Below, piece by piece: positions 37,754 through 47,943 of a DNA stretch of 64,000 nucleotides. The notes under the pieces are model-generated. The model saw only the letters and a list, made by a program, of their open reading frames with translations. It had not been told where the DNA came from and searched no databases. The translations under genes and the position numbers were made by a program. The DNA is from Pseudotabrizicola sp. (GTDB lineage: Bacteria > Pseudomonadota > Alphaproteobacteria > Rhodobacterales > Rhodobacteraceae): positions 62,001-126,000 of the forward strand of contig NZ_JAUXOV010000074.1 in assembly GCF_030684215.1 (NCBI RefSeq), given 5' to 3'. Every line of letters begins with the position of its first letter. Within the stretch, counting starts at the first letter, position 1.

Positions 37754-39157
37754 TCAGCCCGCAAGCACCGCATGCACCTGCGCAACAAAGTCGTCGCCGC
37801 GCTTTTCAAAATTCGGATACTGGTCAAAGCTTGCGGCGGCGGGGGCAAGCAAAACCACCTCGCCGGGCAGCGCATCGGCGGCGGCGCGGGTTACGGCAGA
37901 CGCCATCGTTTCGCAGATCTCATGCGGGGTGTCGCCTAGCTGCAACGCGAAGTCTCGGGCAGAGTGACCGATCAGATAGGCTTTGACGACGGCCCCAAGA
38001 TGCGGTGCAAGCCCGGCGATGCCGCCGTCTTTGCCCATACCCCCGGCAATCCAGCGGATCGCGGGAAAGGCCTGCAACGCCTTGGCCGCGCTGTCGACAT
38101 TGGTGGCTTTCGAGTCGTTGACAAAGCGCACACCGTCCCGTTCGCCGACCATCTGACTGCGGTGCGGCAGGCCTGCAAAGGAATGCAGCGCGCCCTCAAT
38201 CATCTTTGGCGCAACGCCCAATGCGCGGCACGCCGCATAGGCAGCACAGGCGTTCTGGTGATTATGCGCCCCCGGCAGGCCAGATACGTTGCGCAGATCA
38301 AGGCTGGCCACCTGCCGCCCCTTGCGCCATTCAGACAAAAAGCCTTTGCGGGCAAACACGCTCCAGCCGAACTGGTCCAGCTTTTGCCCGGAGGAAATAC
38401 GGATCACCCGGTCATCCAGCGGCCCCATGCCCATCTGATTGGCCAGAAACTGTCCCTCGACCTCATCCACACCGATCACCGCGCGGTCCGGCCCGCCTTC
38501 GGCAAACAGCCGGCGCTTGGCGGCGAAATAGCCGCCCATGCCGTTGTGGCGGTCCAGATGATCGGGCGATAGGTTGGTAAACACCGCAATATCAGGGGTC
38601 AGCGCGCGGGCAAGGTCGGTCTGATAACTGGAAAGTTCCAGAACTACCACCTCGCCATCCTGCGCCGGGTCAATCGACAAGACACCTTTGCCAATATTCC
38701 CCGCCATCTGGCACGGCCTGCCTGCAACGTCCAGAATGTGGTGAATAAGCGCCGTGGTGGTGGATTTGCCATTCGACCCGGTCACACAAACCACGCGCGG
38801 GGCGGTTTCAAAGTCATCCCAATCGGCTGTGGCAAAGCTGCGAAAGAACAGGCCGATATCATTGTCTACTGGCACACCCGCCTCCAGCGCGCGGGAGATG
38901 ACCTTGTTGGGCGAGGGGTAAAGATGCGGGATCCCGGGGCTGGTGATCAGCACCGCCACATCGTCAAATGCAGTCTGGCGTGTCAGATCTGTCAGCTCGA
39001 AACCGTCCGCTTCCGCCTTGGCGCGGGCTTCCGGGCTATCGTCCCATAGCAGGGCCGTAGCCCCCCCCGCCGTCAGCGCGCGCGCGGTCGCAAGACCAGA
39101 GCGACCCAGACCCAGAACGGCAACCTTTGCGCCCGCATAGCCCTTTACCGGAATCAT
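37754..39157 (-). CDS. murD: UDP-N-acetylmuramoylalanine-D-glutamate ligase MurD
   Basis: MurD adds D-Glu to UDP-MurNAc-L-Ala. The 467-residue protein has [15 protein letters not shown], the ATP site [14 protein letters not shown], the central LSSYQ and [10 protein letters not shown], and the C-terminal [10 protein letters not shown] and [19 protein letters not shown]. It is intact despite the adjacent methyltransferase insertion. A 165-bp gap separates it from that gene. Confidence 0.97.
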   Translation of the reverse strand: MIPVKGYAGAKVAVLGLGRSGLATARALTAGGATALLWDDSPEARAKAEADGFELTDLTRQTAFDDVAVLITSPGIPHLYPSPNKVISRALEAGVPVDNDIGLFFRSFATADWDDFETAPRVVCVTGSNGKSTTTALIHHILDVAGRPCQMAGNIGKGVLSIDPAQDGEVVVLELSSYQTDLARALTPDIAVFTNLSPDHLDRHNGMGGYFAAKRRLFAEGGPDRAVIGVDEVEGQFLANQMGMGPLDDRVIRISSGQKLDQFGWSVFARKGFLSEWRKGRQVASLDLRNVSGLPGAHNHQNACAAYAACRALGVAPKMIEGALHSFAGLPHRSQMVGERDGVRFVNDSKATNVDSAAKALQAFPAIRWIAGGMGKDGGIAGLAPHLGAVVKAYLIGHSARDFALQLGDTPHEICETMASAVTRAAADALPGEVVLLAPAAASFDQYPNFEKRGDDFVAQVHAVLAG

Positions 39158-39235
39158 CTGTCGCCCCTTCTTACTGATCCAGACGGGATAAGGGATGGCG
39201 CGCGATCTTGGAAGGGGGCGGCTTTGGCGCGCGGG

Positions 39236-39868
39236 TCACAGCGCGGCCTGTCCTGCAGCAGACAGGGCATAGCGGCCCTTTGCCGGGTGGTCGAACCAGC
39301 CATAATGATTGGCGCGCAGGATGGCGGCGGCGCGGGCAATGCCGGTCGCCTTGGCAAGCGCTGCGGGGCTGGTGCCTTCGGGCATTCCGCCAAGGGCGGC
39401 AGCAAGGCGCATCGCATCCTGCCGGTAGGCGGTCACGCGTTTGATGCCGGTGGTGCCGCCGATATTCGGATCGCCCTGCCGCTTGTGAAACTCGCGCAGC
39501 AGACGGCCAGCTTTGGCCACGTTCTTGCGCGGCTGATAGGGGGCGGGGTCAAGGTGCGGCTCGACCAGCCCGTCGCGCACGGTCAACAGGCCAAGGCCAA
39601 GTCGACGCAAAAGCACTGTCAGGTCACGGTAGCGGTGGGTCCATTTCGCGGGCTGCGGCACGGCGAGATAGACATGATCGAACAGCCCTTGGCGGGCCAC
39701 ACCTTGCAGGATGAGGGCGAGGTTCAGGGCGGTCTTCAGTTCAACAATCAAGGGCGGGTCAGAGTCGCGGCAGGCCATGACATCCACCGCGCCAACCTCG
39801 GCCTTGACGGTATAGCCCTGCGCTTCGAGGAAGGCTTTGACGGGGGGGTAGAGATCGGACTCCTTCAA
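39236..39868 (-). CDS. DUF2161 family PD-(D/E)XK-type protein
   Basis: The 210-residue protein begins SDLYPPVKAFLEAQGYTVKAEVGAVDVMA and continues with PLIVELKTALNLALILQ. The D...ELK pattern is the PD-(D/E)XK nuclease-like core of DUF2161. A C-terminal part with FHKRQGDPNIGGTTG and a winged-helix-like segment follows. I choose the TTG at 39868 because AAGGAG lies 7 nt upstream and the protein then starts as in the family. It sits between mraY and murD in the dcw cluster. No nuclease activity is shown. Confidence 0.8.
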   Translation of the reverse strand: MKESDLYPPVKAFLEAQGYTVKAEVGAVDVMACRDSDPPLIVELKTALNLALILQGVARQGLFDHVYLAVPQPAKWTHRYRDLTVLLRRLGLGLLTVRDGLVEPHLDPAPYQPRKNVAKAGRLLREFHKRQGDPNIGGTTGIKRVTAYRQDAMRLAAALGGMPEGTSPAALAKATGIARAAAILRANHYGWFDHPAKGRYALSAAGQAAL

Positions 39869-39897
39869 GGCGGGGCTCCTTGGGCAAGCGGTGCGCG

Positions 39898-39947
39898 CCG
39901 GGGGTTTCACACCCCCGGACCCCCGTGGGATATTTAGGAACAGAAAA
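39898..39947 (-). repeat. Gene-end motif plus GC hairpin after mraY
   Basis: Reading the minus strand from mraY, TTTTCTGTTCC followed by TAAATATCCC lies at 39947-39927. Then comes a perfect hairpin at 39918-39898 (CCGGGGGT / ACCCCCGG, 5-nt loop). This repeats the arrangement seen after hisA: a motif ending in AAATA(C/T)(C/T)C and then a GC-rich hairpin. The hairpin lacks a U-tract. Confidence 0.5.
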
Positions 39948-39980
39948 TATGCGCAAAGCGGGTTTTATTGCAGGGCCGGT

Positions 39981-41063
39981 TCACCGCACCTTAAGAGTGG
40001 CCAGACCGATCAGGGCGAGGATCAGGCTGATGATCCAGAAACGGATGACGATCTGCGGCTCGGCCCAGCCCTTTTTTTCAAAATGATGGTGGATAGGGGC
40101 CATCAGGAAGACGCGTTTGCCGGTGCGTTTGAAGTAGAGCACCTGAATGATGACCGAGAGCGCCTCGACCACGAACAAACCGCCCACGATGGCGAGGACG
40201 ATTTCATGCTTGGTGCAAACGGCGATGGCGCCCAACGCGCCACCAAGAGCGAGGCTGCCGGTGTCGCCCATGAAGACGGCGGCGGGGGGTGCGTTATACC
40301 ACAAGAACCCCATGCCGCCGCCGAACAGAGCGGCGCAGAAGATCAGCAGCTCCCCTGTGCCGGGGACAAAGTGGACGCCGAGGTAGTCGGTATAGTTAAA
40401 GTTGCCAACCACATAGGCGATCACGCCGAAGGTGCCGGCCGCGATCATCACTGGCATGATGGCAAGACCGTCAAGCCCGTCTGTCAGGTTCACGGCATTG
40501 GCCGACCCCACAATGACAATCATGCCAAAAGGGATGAAGAAGAACGACATGTTCAGCAAAAGGTCTTTCAGGAAGGGAAAGGCAAGCTGGTTGGTAAGGG
40601 TCGCGGGATGGAAACTGGCAGCGGCAAAGGTGGCAAGCGCCGCGATGATCAGCCCAGCGGAAAACCGGACCTTGCCAGAGACACCTTTAGTATTTTGCTT
40701 GGTGACCTTGGCGTAGTCATCGGCAAAACCGATCAGGCCAAAAGCGATGGTGACCAGCAGGACAATCCAGACATAAGGGTTGTCAAGCCGCGCCCACAAA
40801 AGGGTGGAGACAAGCAGCGCCGACAGGATCAAAAGCCCGCCCATCGTGGGAGTGCCTGCCTTGGCGAAATGCGAGGCCGGGCCATCGTCGCGGATCGGCT
40901 GGCCCTTGCCTTGCTTGCGGCGCAGAATATTGATCAGCGGCTGGCCGAACATGAAACCGAAGATAAGGGCCGTGAGAAAGGCGCCGCCAGCGCGGAAGGT
41001 AATATAGCGAAAGAGGTTGAAAAAATCCCCCCCCGTCGAAAACTCGGTCAGCAGATACAACAT
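39981..41063 (-). CDS. mraY: Phospho-N-acetylmuramoyl-pentapeptide transferase MraY
   Basis: MraY transfers phospho-MurNAc-pentapeptide to undecaprenyl phosphate to make lipid I. The 360-residue protein has about ten TM helices. MraY motifs include [24 protein letters not shown] (catalytic Asp pair), [14 protein letters not shown] and [15 protein letters not shown]. It follows murF with no spacer. Confidence 0.98.
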   Translation of the reverse strand: MLYLLTEFSTGGDFFNLFRYITFRAGGAFLTALIFGFMFGQPLINILRRKQGKGQPIRDDGPASHFAKAGTPTMGGLLILSALLVSTLLWARLDNPYVWIVLLVTIAFGLIGFADDYAKVTKQNTKGVSGKVRFSAGLIIAALATFAAASFHPATLTNQLAFPFLKDLLLNMSFFFIPFGMIVIVGSANAVNLTDGLDGLAIMPVMIAAGTFGVIAYVVGNFNYTDYLGVHFVPGTGELLIFCAALFGGGMGFLWYNAPPAAVFMGDTGSLALGGALGAIAVCTKHEIVLAIVGGLFVVEALSVIIQVLYFKRTGKRVFLMAPIHHHFEKKGWAEPQIVIRFWIISLILALIGLATLKVR

Positions 41064-42512
41064 TTACGCAGTCCCTTCTGTTGGGGCGCTGCCTTGGCTC
41101 ATTTTGCGCAAGGCGTCAACAACGAGGCTGACCTTTGACCCTTTGGAGCCTTTGACAAGAACGATATCGCCGGCATCGACAAGTTGGCGGGCATGGGCGG
41201 CAAGCTCTTCGGCGGACTCGGCCCATTCGCCGCGTTGCGCGCGCGGCAATGCCGCGTGCAGCGCACGCATCCGGGGCCCGACGCAATGGATGGTGTGCAA
41301 GGCATCAAGACCGGGGTGCCGGGCGATGCCCGCATGCAAGGCGGCCTCGGTGGGCCCGAGTTCCAGCATATCGCCAAGGATAGCGATACGACGGCCCTGC
41401 CCCACACGGCCCACACCGTTTTCTGGCTGGGCGGCAATCAGCACGTCAAGGCTGGCGGCCAATGATGCAGGGTTTGCGTTGAAGGAGTCGTCAATCAGTT
41501 GGAAATTGGTTTCATCCACCCGGTCGAGCAGGATCGTCTCCCGCGTGCCGCGTCCCGCCGGGGGCTGCCAGTTGCCGATATCGCAAGCGGCGATGGTGCC
41601 ATCGCAGCCAAGAGCATCGGCAACGGCAAGCGCGCCAAGCGCATTGAGCGCGAAGTGTTTGCCGGGGGTGCGGACCTTGAACAGCAAAGCTGCGCCGTTG
41701 CAAGTGGCGCGGACCACGGTGGCATCGTCGGTGATATCGGCGTGGTCCATGTGGTAATGCGCACCAAGGGTAGCGCCGAAAAGGAAGGTGGCTGCTCCGA
41801 CGGATGCAGCTTTGGCGCACAAAATCGGCGTCGTGGCCAGATCGGCGTTCAGGATGGCCACGCCACCGGGCACAAGGCCGTCCATGATCGCAGCTTTTTC
41901 ATGGGCGATGGCTTCGACATTCTCAAACGCCTCCAGATGGGCGGCGGCGACCGTGGTGATCATCACCACATGCGGCTGCGCCATCCGGGCGAGCGGGGCA
42001 ATTTCGCCGGGATGGTTCATACCGATTTCGATGATCGCAAAATCGGCATCCGCAGGCATCCGTGCCAGCGTCAGTGGCACACCCCAATGGTTGTTATAGC
42101 TTGCCTCGGCGGCGTGCACCCGGCCTTGCCCGCCAAGGATGGCGCGCAGCATTTCCTTGGTGCTGGTCTTGCCGACCGACCCGGTGACACCGACGACCTT
42201 GGCCCGCGTGCGGGATCTGGCGAAGGTGCCCAGCTTTTCAAGCGCTTGCAGCACATCCGGCACGATCAGCAACGGCGCGTCTTTGGCCACACCGTCGGGG
42301 TGGTGCGTCACAAGGGCTGCCGCCGCGCCTTTGGCAAGGGCTTGCGCCACAAAGTCATGGCCGTCGCGTGCATCGGTCAGGGCAACGAACAGATCGCCCC
42401 TTTGCAAGGTGCGGGTGTCGATCGACACGCCGCTTGCCTGCCATGGCAGGGTGATTTTACCCCCACTGGCAAGGGCGGCATCGGCAGCGGTCCAGAGTGG
42501 CACCAGGCCCAT
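41064..42512 (-). CDS. murF: UDP-N-acetylmuramoyl-tripeptide-D-alanyl-D-alanine ligase MurF
   Basis: MurF adds the D-Ala-D-Ala dipeptide to the stem peptide. The 482-residue Mur ligase has the N-terminal SIDTRTLQRGDLFVAL, the ATP site VTGSVGKTSTKEML, the central IIEIGMNHPGEI, and DDSFNANPASLAASL. Its ATG at 42512 overlaps the murE stop (TGATG), giving tight coupling. Confidence 0.97.
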   Translation of the reverse strand: MGLVPLWTAADAALASGGKITLPWQASGVSIDTRTLQRGDLFVALTDARDGHDFVAQALAKGAAAALVTHHPDGVAKDAPLLIVPDVLQALEKLGTFARSRTRAKVVGVTGSVGKTSTKEMLRAILGGQGRVHAAEASYNNHWGVPLTLARMPADADFAIIEIGMNHPGEIAPLARMAQPHVVMITTVAAAHLEAFENVEAIAHEKAAIMDGLVPGGVAILNADLATTPILCAKAASVGAATFLFGATLGAHYHMDHADITDDATVVRATCNGAALLFKVRTPGKHFALNALGALAVADALGCDGTIAACDIGNWQPPAGRGTRETILLDRVDETNFQLIDDSFNANPASLAASLDVLIAAQPENGVGRVGQGRRIAILGDMLELGPTEAALHAGIARHPGLDALHTIHCVGPRMRALHAALPRAQRGEWAESAEELAAHARQLVDAGDIVLVKGSKGSKVSLVVDALRKMSQGSAPTEGTA

Positions 42513-43981
42513 CAAATCACCCCATCCAGCGCGGCCACAGCGACGCTGGCCTGTTCCACATCATCAAACGGATAGACTTGCCCGGCGATGGTCTGGCCGG
42601 TTTCATGCCCCTTGCCCGCAATCAGCAGCGCATCGCCGGGTTGCAGGGCATCGACACCGCGCAGGATCGCTTCGGCCCGGTCGCCGACTTCGGTGGCGTC
42701 GGGACAGGCGGCCATGATTGCGGCGCGGATGGTGGCGGGGTCTTCGCCGCGCGGGTTGTCATCGGTGACATAGAGCACATCAGCATGGGCGCTCGCGGCG
42801 GCCCCCATCAGCGGGCGTTTGGTGGTGTCGCGGTCGCCACCTGCGCCAAATACGATGACGATGCGGCCCATGACATGCGGGCGCAACGCCCTGAGCGCGG
42901 TTTCTATCGCGTCGGGTGTATGGGCGTAATCGACATAGACCGCCGCACCATTGCTGCGGGTGGCGGCAAGCTGCATCCGGCCCCGCACACCTGTCAGCCG
43001 GGGAAAGGTTGCAAACACCGCCCCTGGATCGTCACCGGACGCGATGGCAAGGCCAGCCGCAAGCGCCACATTCTCGGCCTGAAACCCGCCCACAAGGTTA
43101 AGCCGGGTCATATGGGGCTGGCCCTGCCACGAAAAGCGCAAGTCCTGCCCGGTAGCATCATAGCGTTGCGACAAAAGGCGCAGGTCGGCCCCCTGACCAT
43201 GGCCGATTGTCATGGTCGGCAGGCCCCGGTCAAGGCACAGCTCGACAATATCAGACCCGTGTGCGCCGTTCAGGTTGACCACGGCCACAGCCTCATCCGG
43301 CAATAGCCGGGTGAACAGCGCCGCCTTGGCCGAAAGGTAAGCCTCCATCGTATGATGGTAGTCGAGGTGATCTTGCGTGAGGTTGGTGAACCCTGCTGCG
43401 CACAGCCGCACGCCATCCATCCGGCGCTGGTCAAGACCGTGCGAAGACGCCTCCATAGCGCCATGGGTCACGCCCGCCTCAGCCGCCTGTGCCAGCATGG
43501 CGTGCAGGGTTATGGCATCGGGGGTTGTATGCGCCGATGGTGCGGTCCATGCGCCCTCTACGCCTGTGGTGCCGATGTTGATAGCGGCGTGATCCAGCGC
43601 CTCCCAGATTTGCCGGGTAAAGGTGGCCACGCTGGTTTTGCCGTTGGTGCCGGTCACGGCAACCATGCGGCCGGGCTGAGCGCCAAACCAAAGCGAGGCG
43701 GCGCGGGCCAGCGCTTCGCGCGCATCTTCCACCACAACCACCGTCGGGGTATTGGCGGGCAGCAGGCGTGCGCCCGCAGCATCGGTCAGGATCGCAGTTG
43801 CGCCCTGCTCAATTGCGGTGGCGGCAAAGGTTGCGCCATGCACGCGACTGCCGGGCAGTGCAGCAAAGAGAAAGCCGGGCTGCACGGCCCGGCTATCAAC
43901 CGTGATGCCAATGATGGCAGGGTTTGCCCCTGCCCTTGGGGTCAGTCCCAGATCTGCAAGTGTCGCGCGGCGGGTCGCCAT
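42512..43981 (-). CDS. murE: UDP-MurNAc-L-Ala-D-Glu:diaminopimelate ligase MurE
   Basis: MurE adds the third stem residue. The 489-residue protein has ITVDSRAVQPGFLFAAL, the ATP site VTGTNGKTSVATF, MEASSHGL and the C-terminal TDDNPRGEDP. The DNPR motif is diagnostic for meso-diaminopimelate as substrate, as expected for a Gram-negative wall. It starts 11 bp after ftsI. Confidence 0.97.
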   Translation of the reverse strand: MATRRATLADLGLTPRAGANPAIIGITVDSRAVQPGFLFAALPGSRVHGATFAATAIEQGATAILTDAAGARLLPANTPTVVVVEDAREALARAASLWFGAQPGRMVAVTGTNGKTSVATFTRQIWEALDHAAINIGTTGVEGAWTAPSAHTTPDAITLHAMLAQAAEAGVTHGAMEASSHGLDQRRMDGVRLCAAGFTNLTQDHLDYHHTMEAYLSAKAALFTRLLPDEAVAVVNLNGAHGSDIVELCLDRGLPTMTIGHGQGADLRLLSQRYDATGQDLRFSWQGQPHMTRLNLVGGFQAENVALAAGLAIASGDDPGAVFATFPRLTGVRGRMQLAATRSNGAAVYVDYAHTPDAIETALRALRPHVMGRIVIVFGAGGDRDTTKRPLMGAAASAHADVLYVTDDNPRGEDPATIRAAIMAACPDATEVGDRAEAILRGVDALQPGDALLIAGKGHETGQTIAGQVYPFDDVEQASVAVAALDGVI

Positions 43982-43992
43982 TTCATTTCCCC

Positions 43993-45786
43993 TCAGTTCC
44001 GCACGGCTGTTAACCTATCTGCGGGGGAGGCTTCAACCATTGGCCGGATTCCCAAGAGAGGTGCGATGCGTCTTGTGATCTCGGCTGCGACCGGAACGGC
44101 GGTCCAGCCTGCTGTGCGGCGCGGCTCTGTGCCGCTTGTTTCCACAGGCTCATCAAGGGTCACAAGGACGACATAGCGCGGGTCCGATGCGGGAAAGACC
44201 GACGCAAAGGTGTTGATCACCTTGTCTTTATAATAACCGCCAGTGCGTTTGGGTTTGTCGGCGGTGCCGGTTTTGCCGCCGACCTCATAGCCCGGCACTT
44301 CGGCCATGCTGGCGGTGCCGCGTGTCACCACCTGGCGCAGCATGTCCACGGACGCATCCGCCACATCCTCGCGCATGACCCGGATGCCGGGGCGCGGTGC
44401 GTCCTGTTTCAGGATGGTTGGTTTGACAGTGATTCCCCCATTGGCAATGGTGGCATATGCGGCAGCAAGGTGCAGCGGGCTGGCCGACATGCCATGGCCA
44501 TAAGATGTGGTGATGGTCACAATCTCTGGCCATTTCGCGGGAAGCAGCGGTTTTGCGCCGGGGGCTTCGGTCAGCTCTATCGGGGTCGCCTCAAAAAAGC
44601 CCAGCGATTTGAGAAACGCCTGCTGACGCAAGCCGCCGATTTGCAGCGCCATCTTGGCGGTGCCGACGTTAGAGGATTTCACAATGACATCGGTAACCGA
44701 CAACAAGGGACCGTAGTTCTTGTTCTGAAACTCACGGATGCGGTGCTTGCCCCATTGCATCGGTGCATTGGCATCCACCATCGTATTGGCATTGACCAGA
44801 CCCAGTTCCATTGCCTGTGCGGCAGCAAAGATCTTGAAGGTCGAGCCAAGTTCATAAACCCCCTGCACCGCGCGGTTGAACAGCGGGCTGTCACCCGGTT
44901 CGGCGTCTTTGGGCAGCACCGGGTTGGGGCGAATGTTGGGATCAAACGTCGGCAGGCTGGCCAGTGACAGGATCTCACCGGTTTTCACATCCATGATGAT
45001 GGCGGCACCGCCCTTGGCGTTCATCATGGTGATGCCTGCGCCAAGGATTTCCTCGACTGCGGCCTGCACGGTCAGGTCGATCGACAGTTCCAATGGTGTA
45101 GTCGACAAAGCAGGATCACGCAGCCGGGCATCCATCGCGCGTTCAACACCAGCGGTGCCGATCACCTCGGCAGAATGTACACCCTCGGCCCCAAAGGACG
45201 ACCCGCCCAGAACATGCGCGGCAAGCTGGCCGTTGGGATAGAGCCGCATTTCGCGGGGGCCAAACAACAGGCCGGGATCACCGATTTCATGCACGGCTTG
45301 CATCTGTTCAGGGCTAAGAACCTTGCGCAGCCAGATGAAGCTGCGGCCGTCAGTGAAACGGCGGGTCAGATCGTCGGCTTTCAGTTCCGGGAAGATCGCA
45401 GCCAGCTCGCCCGCCACACGGGCCGGGTCCACCATGTCTTTGGGATGCGCATACAGCGCATGAGTCAGCATGTTGGTGGCCAGCACTCGGCCATTGCGGT
45501 CGGTGATATCGGCCCGTTGCGCAAGAATTTCGGCCCCCGCCGATGAAGATCGCGGCTCGGCGGCCTCGGTCGTGGCGACAAAACCCATACGCGCGCCGAT
45601 GGCAGAAAAGGCCACGAAAAAGGCAAAGCCAAGGATCAGCAGGCGCACTTCTGCGCGCGACCGCGAGGCATCACGCATTTCTTCATGGCGCTGTCGCAGG
45701 TTTTCGCGCTCGATCACATCGGGGTTTTCGCCTTGCGCGCGGGCCTTGAGGATTCGGGCAAGCGGGCGGAGGGGGGTGCGGGTCAT
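43993..45786 (-). CDS. ftsI: Division transpeptidase FtsI (penicillin-binding protein 3)
   Basis: FtsI is the septal peptidoglycan transpeptidase partnered with FtsW. The 597-residue protein has a polar cytoplasmic N-terminus, one TM at about 46-66 and a PBP dimer/pedestal domain. The transpeptidase domain carries the active-site SxxK in GSTFKIF, SSN in VKSSNVGTAK and KTGTADK. It overlaps ftsL by 4 bp. Confidence 0.97.
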   Translation of the reverse strand: MTRTPLRPLARILKARAQGENPDVIERENLRQRHEEMRDASRSRAEVRLLILGFAFFVAFSAIGARMGFVATTEAAEPRSSSAGAEILAQRADITDRNGRVLATNMLTHALYAHPKDMVDPARVAGELAAIFPELKADDLTRRFTDGRSFIWLRKVLSPEQMQAVHEIGDPGLLFGPREMRLYPNGQLAAHVLGGSSFGAEGVHSAEVIGTAGVERAMDARLRDPALSTTPLELSIDLTVQAAVEEILGAGITMMNAKGGAAIIMDVKTGEILSLASLPTFDPNIRPNPVLPKDAEPGDSPLFNRAVQGVYELGSTFKIFAAAQAMELGLVNANTMVDANAPMQWGKHRIREFQNKNYGPLLSVTDVIVKSSNVGTAKMALQIGGLRQQAFLKSLGFFEATPIELTEAPGAKPLLPAKWPEIVTITTSYGHGMSASPLHLAAAYATIANGGITVKPTILKQDAPRPGIRVMREDVADASVDMLRQVVTRGTASMAEVPGYEVGGKTGTADKPKRTGGYYKDKVINTFASVFPASDPRYVVLVTLDEPVETSGTEPRRTAGWTAVPVAAEITRRIAPLLGIRPMVEASPADRLTAVRN

Positions 45787-46145
45787 AGCGGATCCTCCTC
45801 GGGGTTCAACTGGCCAGTGACCATGACCGAATTATTGATATCGCCAAAGAATTCTTCGGCCGCCGGATAGGACAGGTTCGCCGCATCGCCAAACTGAGCA
45901 GGCTCCAGCGGCATCAGACCCAGGCGTTCAAAGTTTGCAGAGGCCAGTTCGCGCAGACGGTCTGGCCGGTTGAGGTAAGCCCATTCTGCACGCTGAAGCG
46001 CAAGCGCTTCACGCAGGCTGGCGATTTCAGAGTTCAAAGCCGACACTTCGCGCAGCGCTTGCCGGGTGTCGTAATGTTCGCGGTAGGCCCAGAACCCAAG
46101 GCCAAGCACGGCAATGAAGGACAGAACATAAATGACGGGGCGCAT
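45783..46145 (-). CDS. ftsL: Cell division protein FtsL
   Basis: FtsL is a small bitopic divisome protein that pairs with FtsB. The 120-residue protein has one TM (VIYVLSFIAVLGLGFWAY) followed by a coiled coil (LREVSALNSEIASLREALALQRAEWAYLN). The NRPDRLRELA segment is typical of FtsL. It overlaps rsmH and ftsI. Confidence 0.93.
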   Translation of the reverse strand: MRPVIYVLSFIAVLGLGFWAYREHYDTRQALREVSALNSEIASLREALALQRAEWAYLNRPDRLRELASANFERLGLMPLEPAQFGDAANLSYPAAEEFFGDINNSVMVTGQLNPEEDPL

Positions 46146-47152
46146 CAGCGGCGTCCTTTCTTCTGGGGCGGCGGTTCCGGAAGGCCAAGGGCAGACGGAT
46201 CAAGGCTTTGCGCGGGGGCTGTGGTGCGGCGACCAATACGCAACTTGGCCGACCGCGCGCGCGGGTTTTCATCCAGCTCGCGGTCGTCCGGGCCGACGGC
46301 GCGTTTGGTCACGATCTCAAAGCGCGCGGTGTTCAGAGCCGTTTGCGGCGCATAGCGGTTGGCATTGGCCTCGGTGCCCGAAGCCAGTTGAAAGAAGCGC
46401 TTGACGATGCGGTCTTCCAGACTGTGAAAGCTGACCACGGCCAAAAGCCCGCCGGGTTTCAGCGCACGTTCAGCCGCCATAAGCCCTTCGGCCAGTTCGG
46501 TAAACTCGGTGTTCACCGCGATACGGATAGCCTGAAAGCTGCGCGTGGCCGGGTGGCTTTGCCCCGGCTTGGGGCGCGGCAGGCAGCGCGCGACAATTTC
46601 AGCCAGTTGCAGCGTGGTCTCAATCGGCGCGCGGGTGCGATGCTCGACAATGGATTTGGCGATGCGGCGCGAGGCGCGTTCTTCGCCATAGTGATATAGA
46701 ATATCGGCGATGCGCGTCTCATCCGCGGTGTTGACCAGATCAGCGGCAGAGGGGCCTTCTTGCGACATGCGCATATCAAGGGGGCCGTCTTTCATAAAGG
46801 AGAAGCCGCGCGCCGCCTGATCCAGCTGCATCGAGCTGACGCCAAGATCCAGCACCACACCGTCAAGCGGCGTGTCGCTGTATTGGTCAAGGTTCGAGAA
46901 GGTGCCAGCCACCAGCGTCAGGCGGTCGCCATAATCGCCGCGCCAGCTTTGCGCCATGTCCAGCGCCTGCGGATCGCGGTCAACGCCGATCACACTGGCC
47001 CCGGCATCCAGCAGCGCGCGGGCATAGCCCCCCGCCCCGAAAGTGCCATCCAGCCAAAGCCCGCCTATCGGCGCGCACAGGTCCAGAATGGGGCGCAAAA
47101 GCACCGGGATATGGGGGGCGCGACCCTGCTGTTGATCGCTTGCGTCTGTCAT
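46145..47152 (-). CDS. rsmH: 16S rRNA m4C1402 methyltransferase RsmH (MraW)
   Basis: RsmH methylates N4 of C1402 in 16S rRNA. The 335-residue protein has [13 protein letters not shown], the SAM motif [30 protein letters not shown] and the [14 protein letters not shown] motif. The ATG at 47152 is 1 nt after the mraZ stop, so the two are coupled. Longer in-frame starts run antisense-like through mraZ and were rejected. Confidence 0.97.
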   Translation of the reverse strand: MTDASDQQQGRAPHIPVLLRPILDLCAPIGGLWLDGTFGAGGYARALLDAGASVIGVDRDPQALDMAQSWRGDYGDRLTLVAGTFSNLDQYSDTPLDGVVLDLGVSSMQLDQAARGFSFMKDGPLDMRMSQEGPSAADLVNTADETRIADILYHYGEERASRRIAKSIVEHRTRAPIETTLQLAEIVARCLPRPKPGQSHPATRSFQAIRIAVNTEFTELAEGLMAAERALKPGGLLAVVSFHSLEDRIVKRFFQLASGTEANANRYAPQTALNTARFEIVTKRAVGPDDRELDENPRARSAKLRIGRRTTAPAQSLDPSALGLPEPPPQKKGRR

Positions 47153-47153
47153 G

Positions 47154-47666
47154 TCAGACCGCCTTTGGGTAACGGCCAACCACCGCAAGGGCATCTTCGC
47201 CGTCGTCATCATCGTCGTCATCGCCGAACACATCGCGGTAGGCATCGCCGCGCCACAACGAGAACCTGTCGGTCGCGCCGGCAAGGGCAGCTTCGACGCC
47301 GTCTTTGATCATCTCAGGCGTAATTCCCAGCTTTTCGCGCACCGGACCGGGCAAAACGATACGACCGTCGTCATCAATTTCCACCGTAGCAGAGCGGGTG
47401 ATAAGGTCGCGTTCGGCCTTGACCCGGTCTTTGCTGCCCAACGGGATGCTCTCGACCAGACGGGCCAAAGCATCGGCGCCCGCCATGGAATAGCAATCGC
47501 AGAACTGCCGGCCTTTGCCGCCATAGACGATGATCATACGGGTGCGGGGACTTTCAGAGCTGCGGGGATCACCGGCGTCAAGGACACGTCGAAACGGTGC
47601 CGGGATCAGGACCCGGACTTTCGAATCTACCTTCTGGTAGTATTCACCGCGAAACATATCCGACAT
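47154..47666 (-). CDS. mraZ: Transcriptional regulator MraZ
   Basis: MraZ is an AbrB-fold regulator that represses its own dcw promoter by binding tandem TGGGN repeats. The 170-residue protein has two AbrB-like halves: [22 protein letters not shown] and [22 protein letters not shown], where the D..GR..LP signature is visible. The C-terminus has a run of seven Asp residues after VFG, which is acidic and probably disordered. The matching operator, seven repeats in 10-bp phase, is seen at 47944-48008. An in-frame ATG at 47657 is an alternative start. Confidence 0.96.
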   Translation of the reverse strand: MSDMFRGEYYQKVDSKVRVLIPAPFRRVLDAGDPRSSESPRTRMIIVYGGKGRQFCDCYSMAGADALARLVESIPLGSKDRVKAERDLITRSATVEIDDDGRIVLPGPVREKLGITPEMIKDGVEAALAGATDRFSLWRGDAYRDVFGDDDDDDDGEDALAVVGRYPKAV

Positions 47667-47940
47667 ATTGCCTGAGCTTTCGCCCGTCCCTTTCCGTCGA
47701 TGTGACCCCCGAACCGGGGGCCAGAAATGAATACGGCGGATCGAGCTGCTGCCACTGCTCGATCCGCCGCCTGTCCCATCGCTGGGCGTCCTGCTACGCG
47801 TGCCACCTGGGGGAGATGTCTGCTCGCTCGCGCGCCGGATCTGTGTTGTCTAAACGGGGTTGCCTGTATGAAGCCTGACTGTTTCGCCTGTTTGCGGTCT
47901 TGAAGCTGCCGCTGCTGTTCGTACTGCCCGTTTCGATGTC
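47667..47940 (-). ncRNA. Extended dcw leader with candidate UpsM-like sRNA
   Basis: No gene fits this stretch upstream of mraZ. On the minus strand it carries a 13-bp hairpin (47769-47757 with 47746-47734, 10-nt loop) followed by TATTCATTTC, and a second hairpin at 47720-47706 (CCCCCG / CGGGGG). In Rhodobacter sphaeroides the dcw mRNA has an unusually long 5' leader that yields the sRNA UpsM; position and structure match that arrangement. A possible promoter is TTGTGA (47944-47939) with TACGAA about 15 nt later. The transcript ends are not determined by the sequence. Confidence 0.5.
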
Positions 47941-47943
47941 ACA

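Noticed and set aside
39891-41138. Long plus-strand frame opposite mraY
   Set aside because: It is highly charged with no recognisable domain, and mraY on the other strand has all family motifs.
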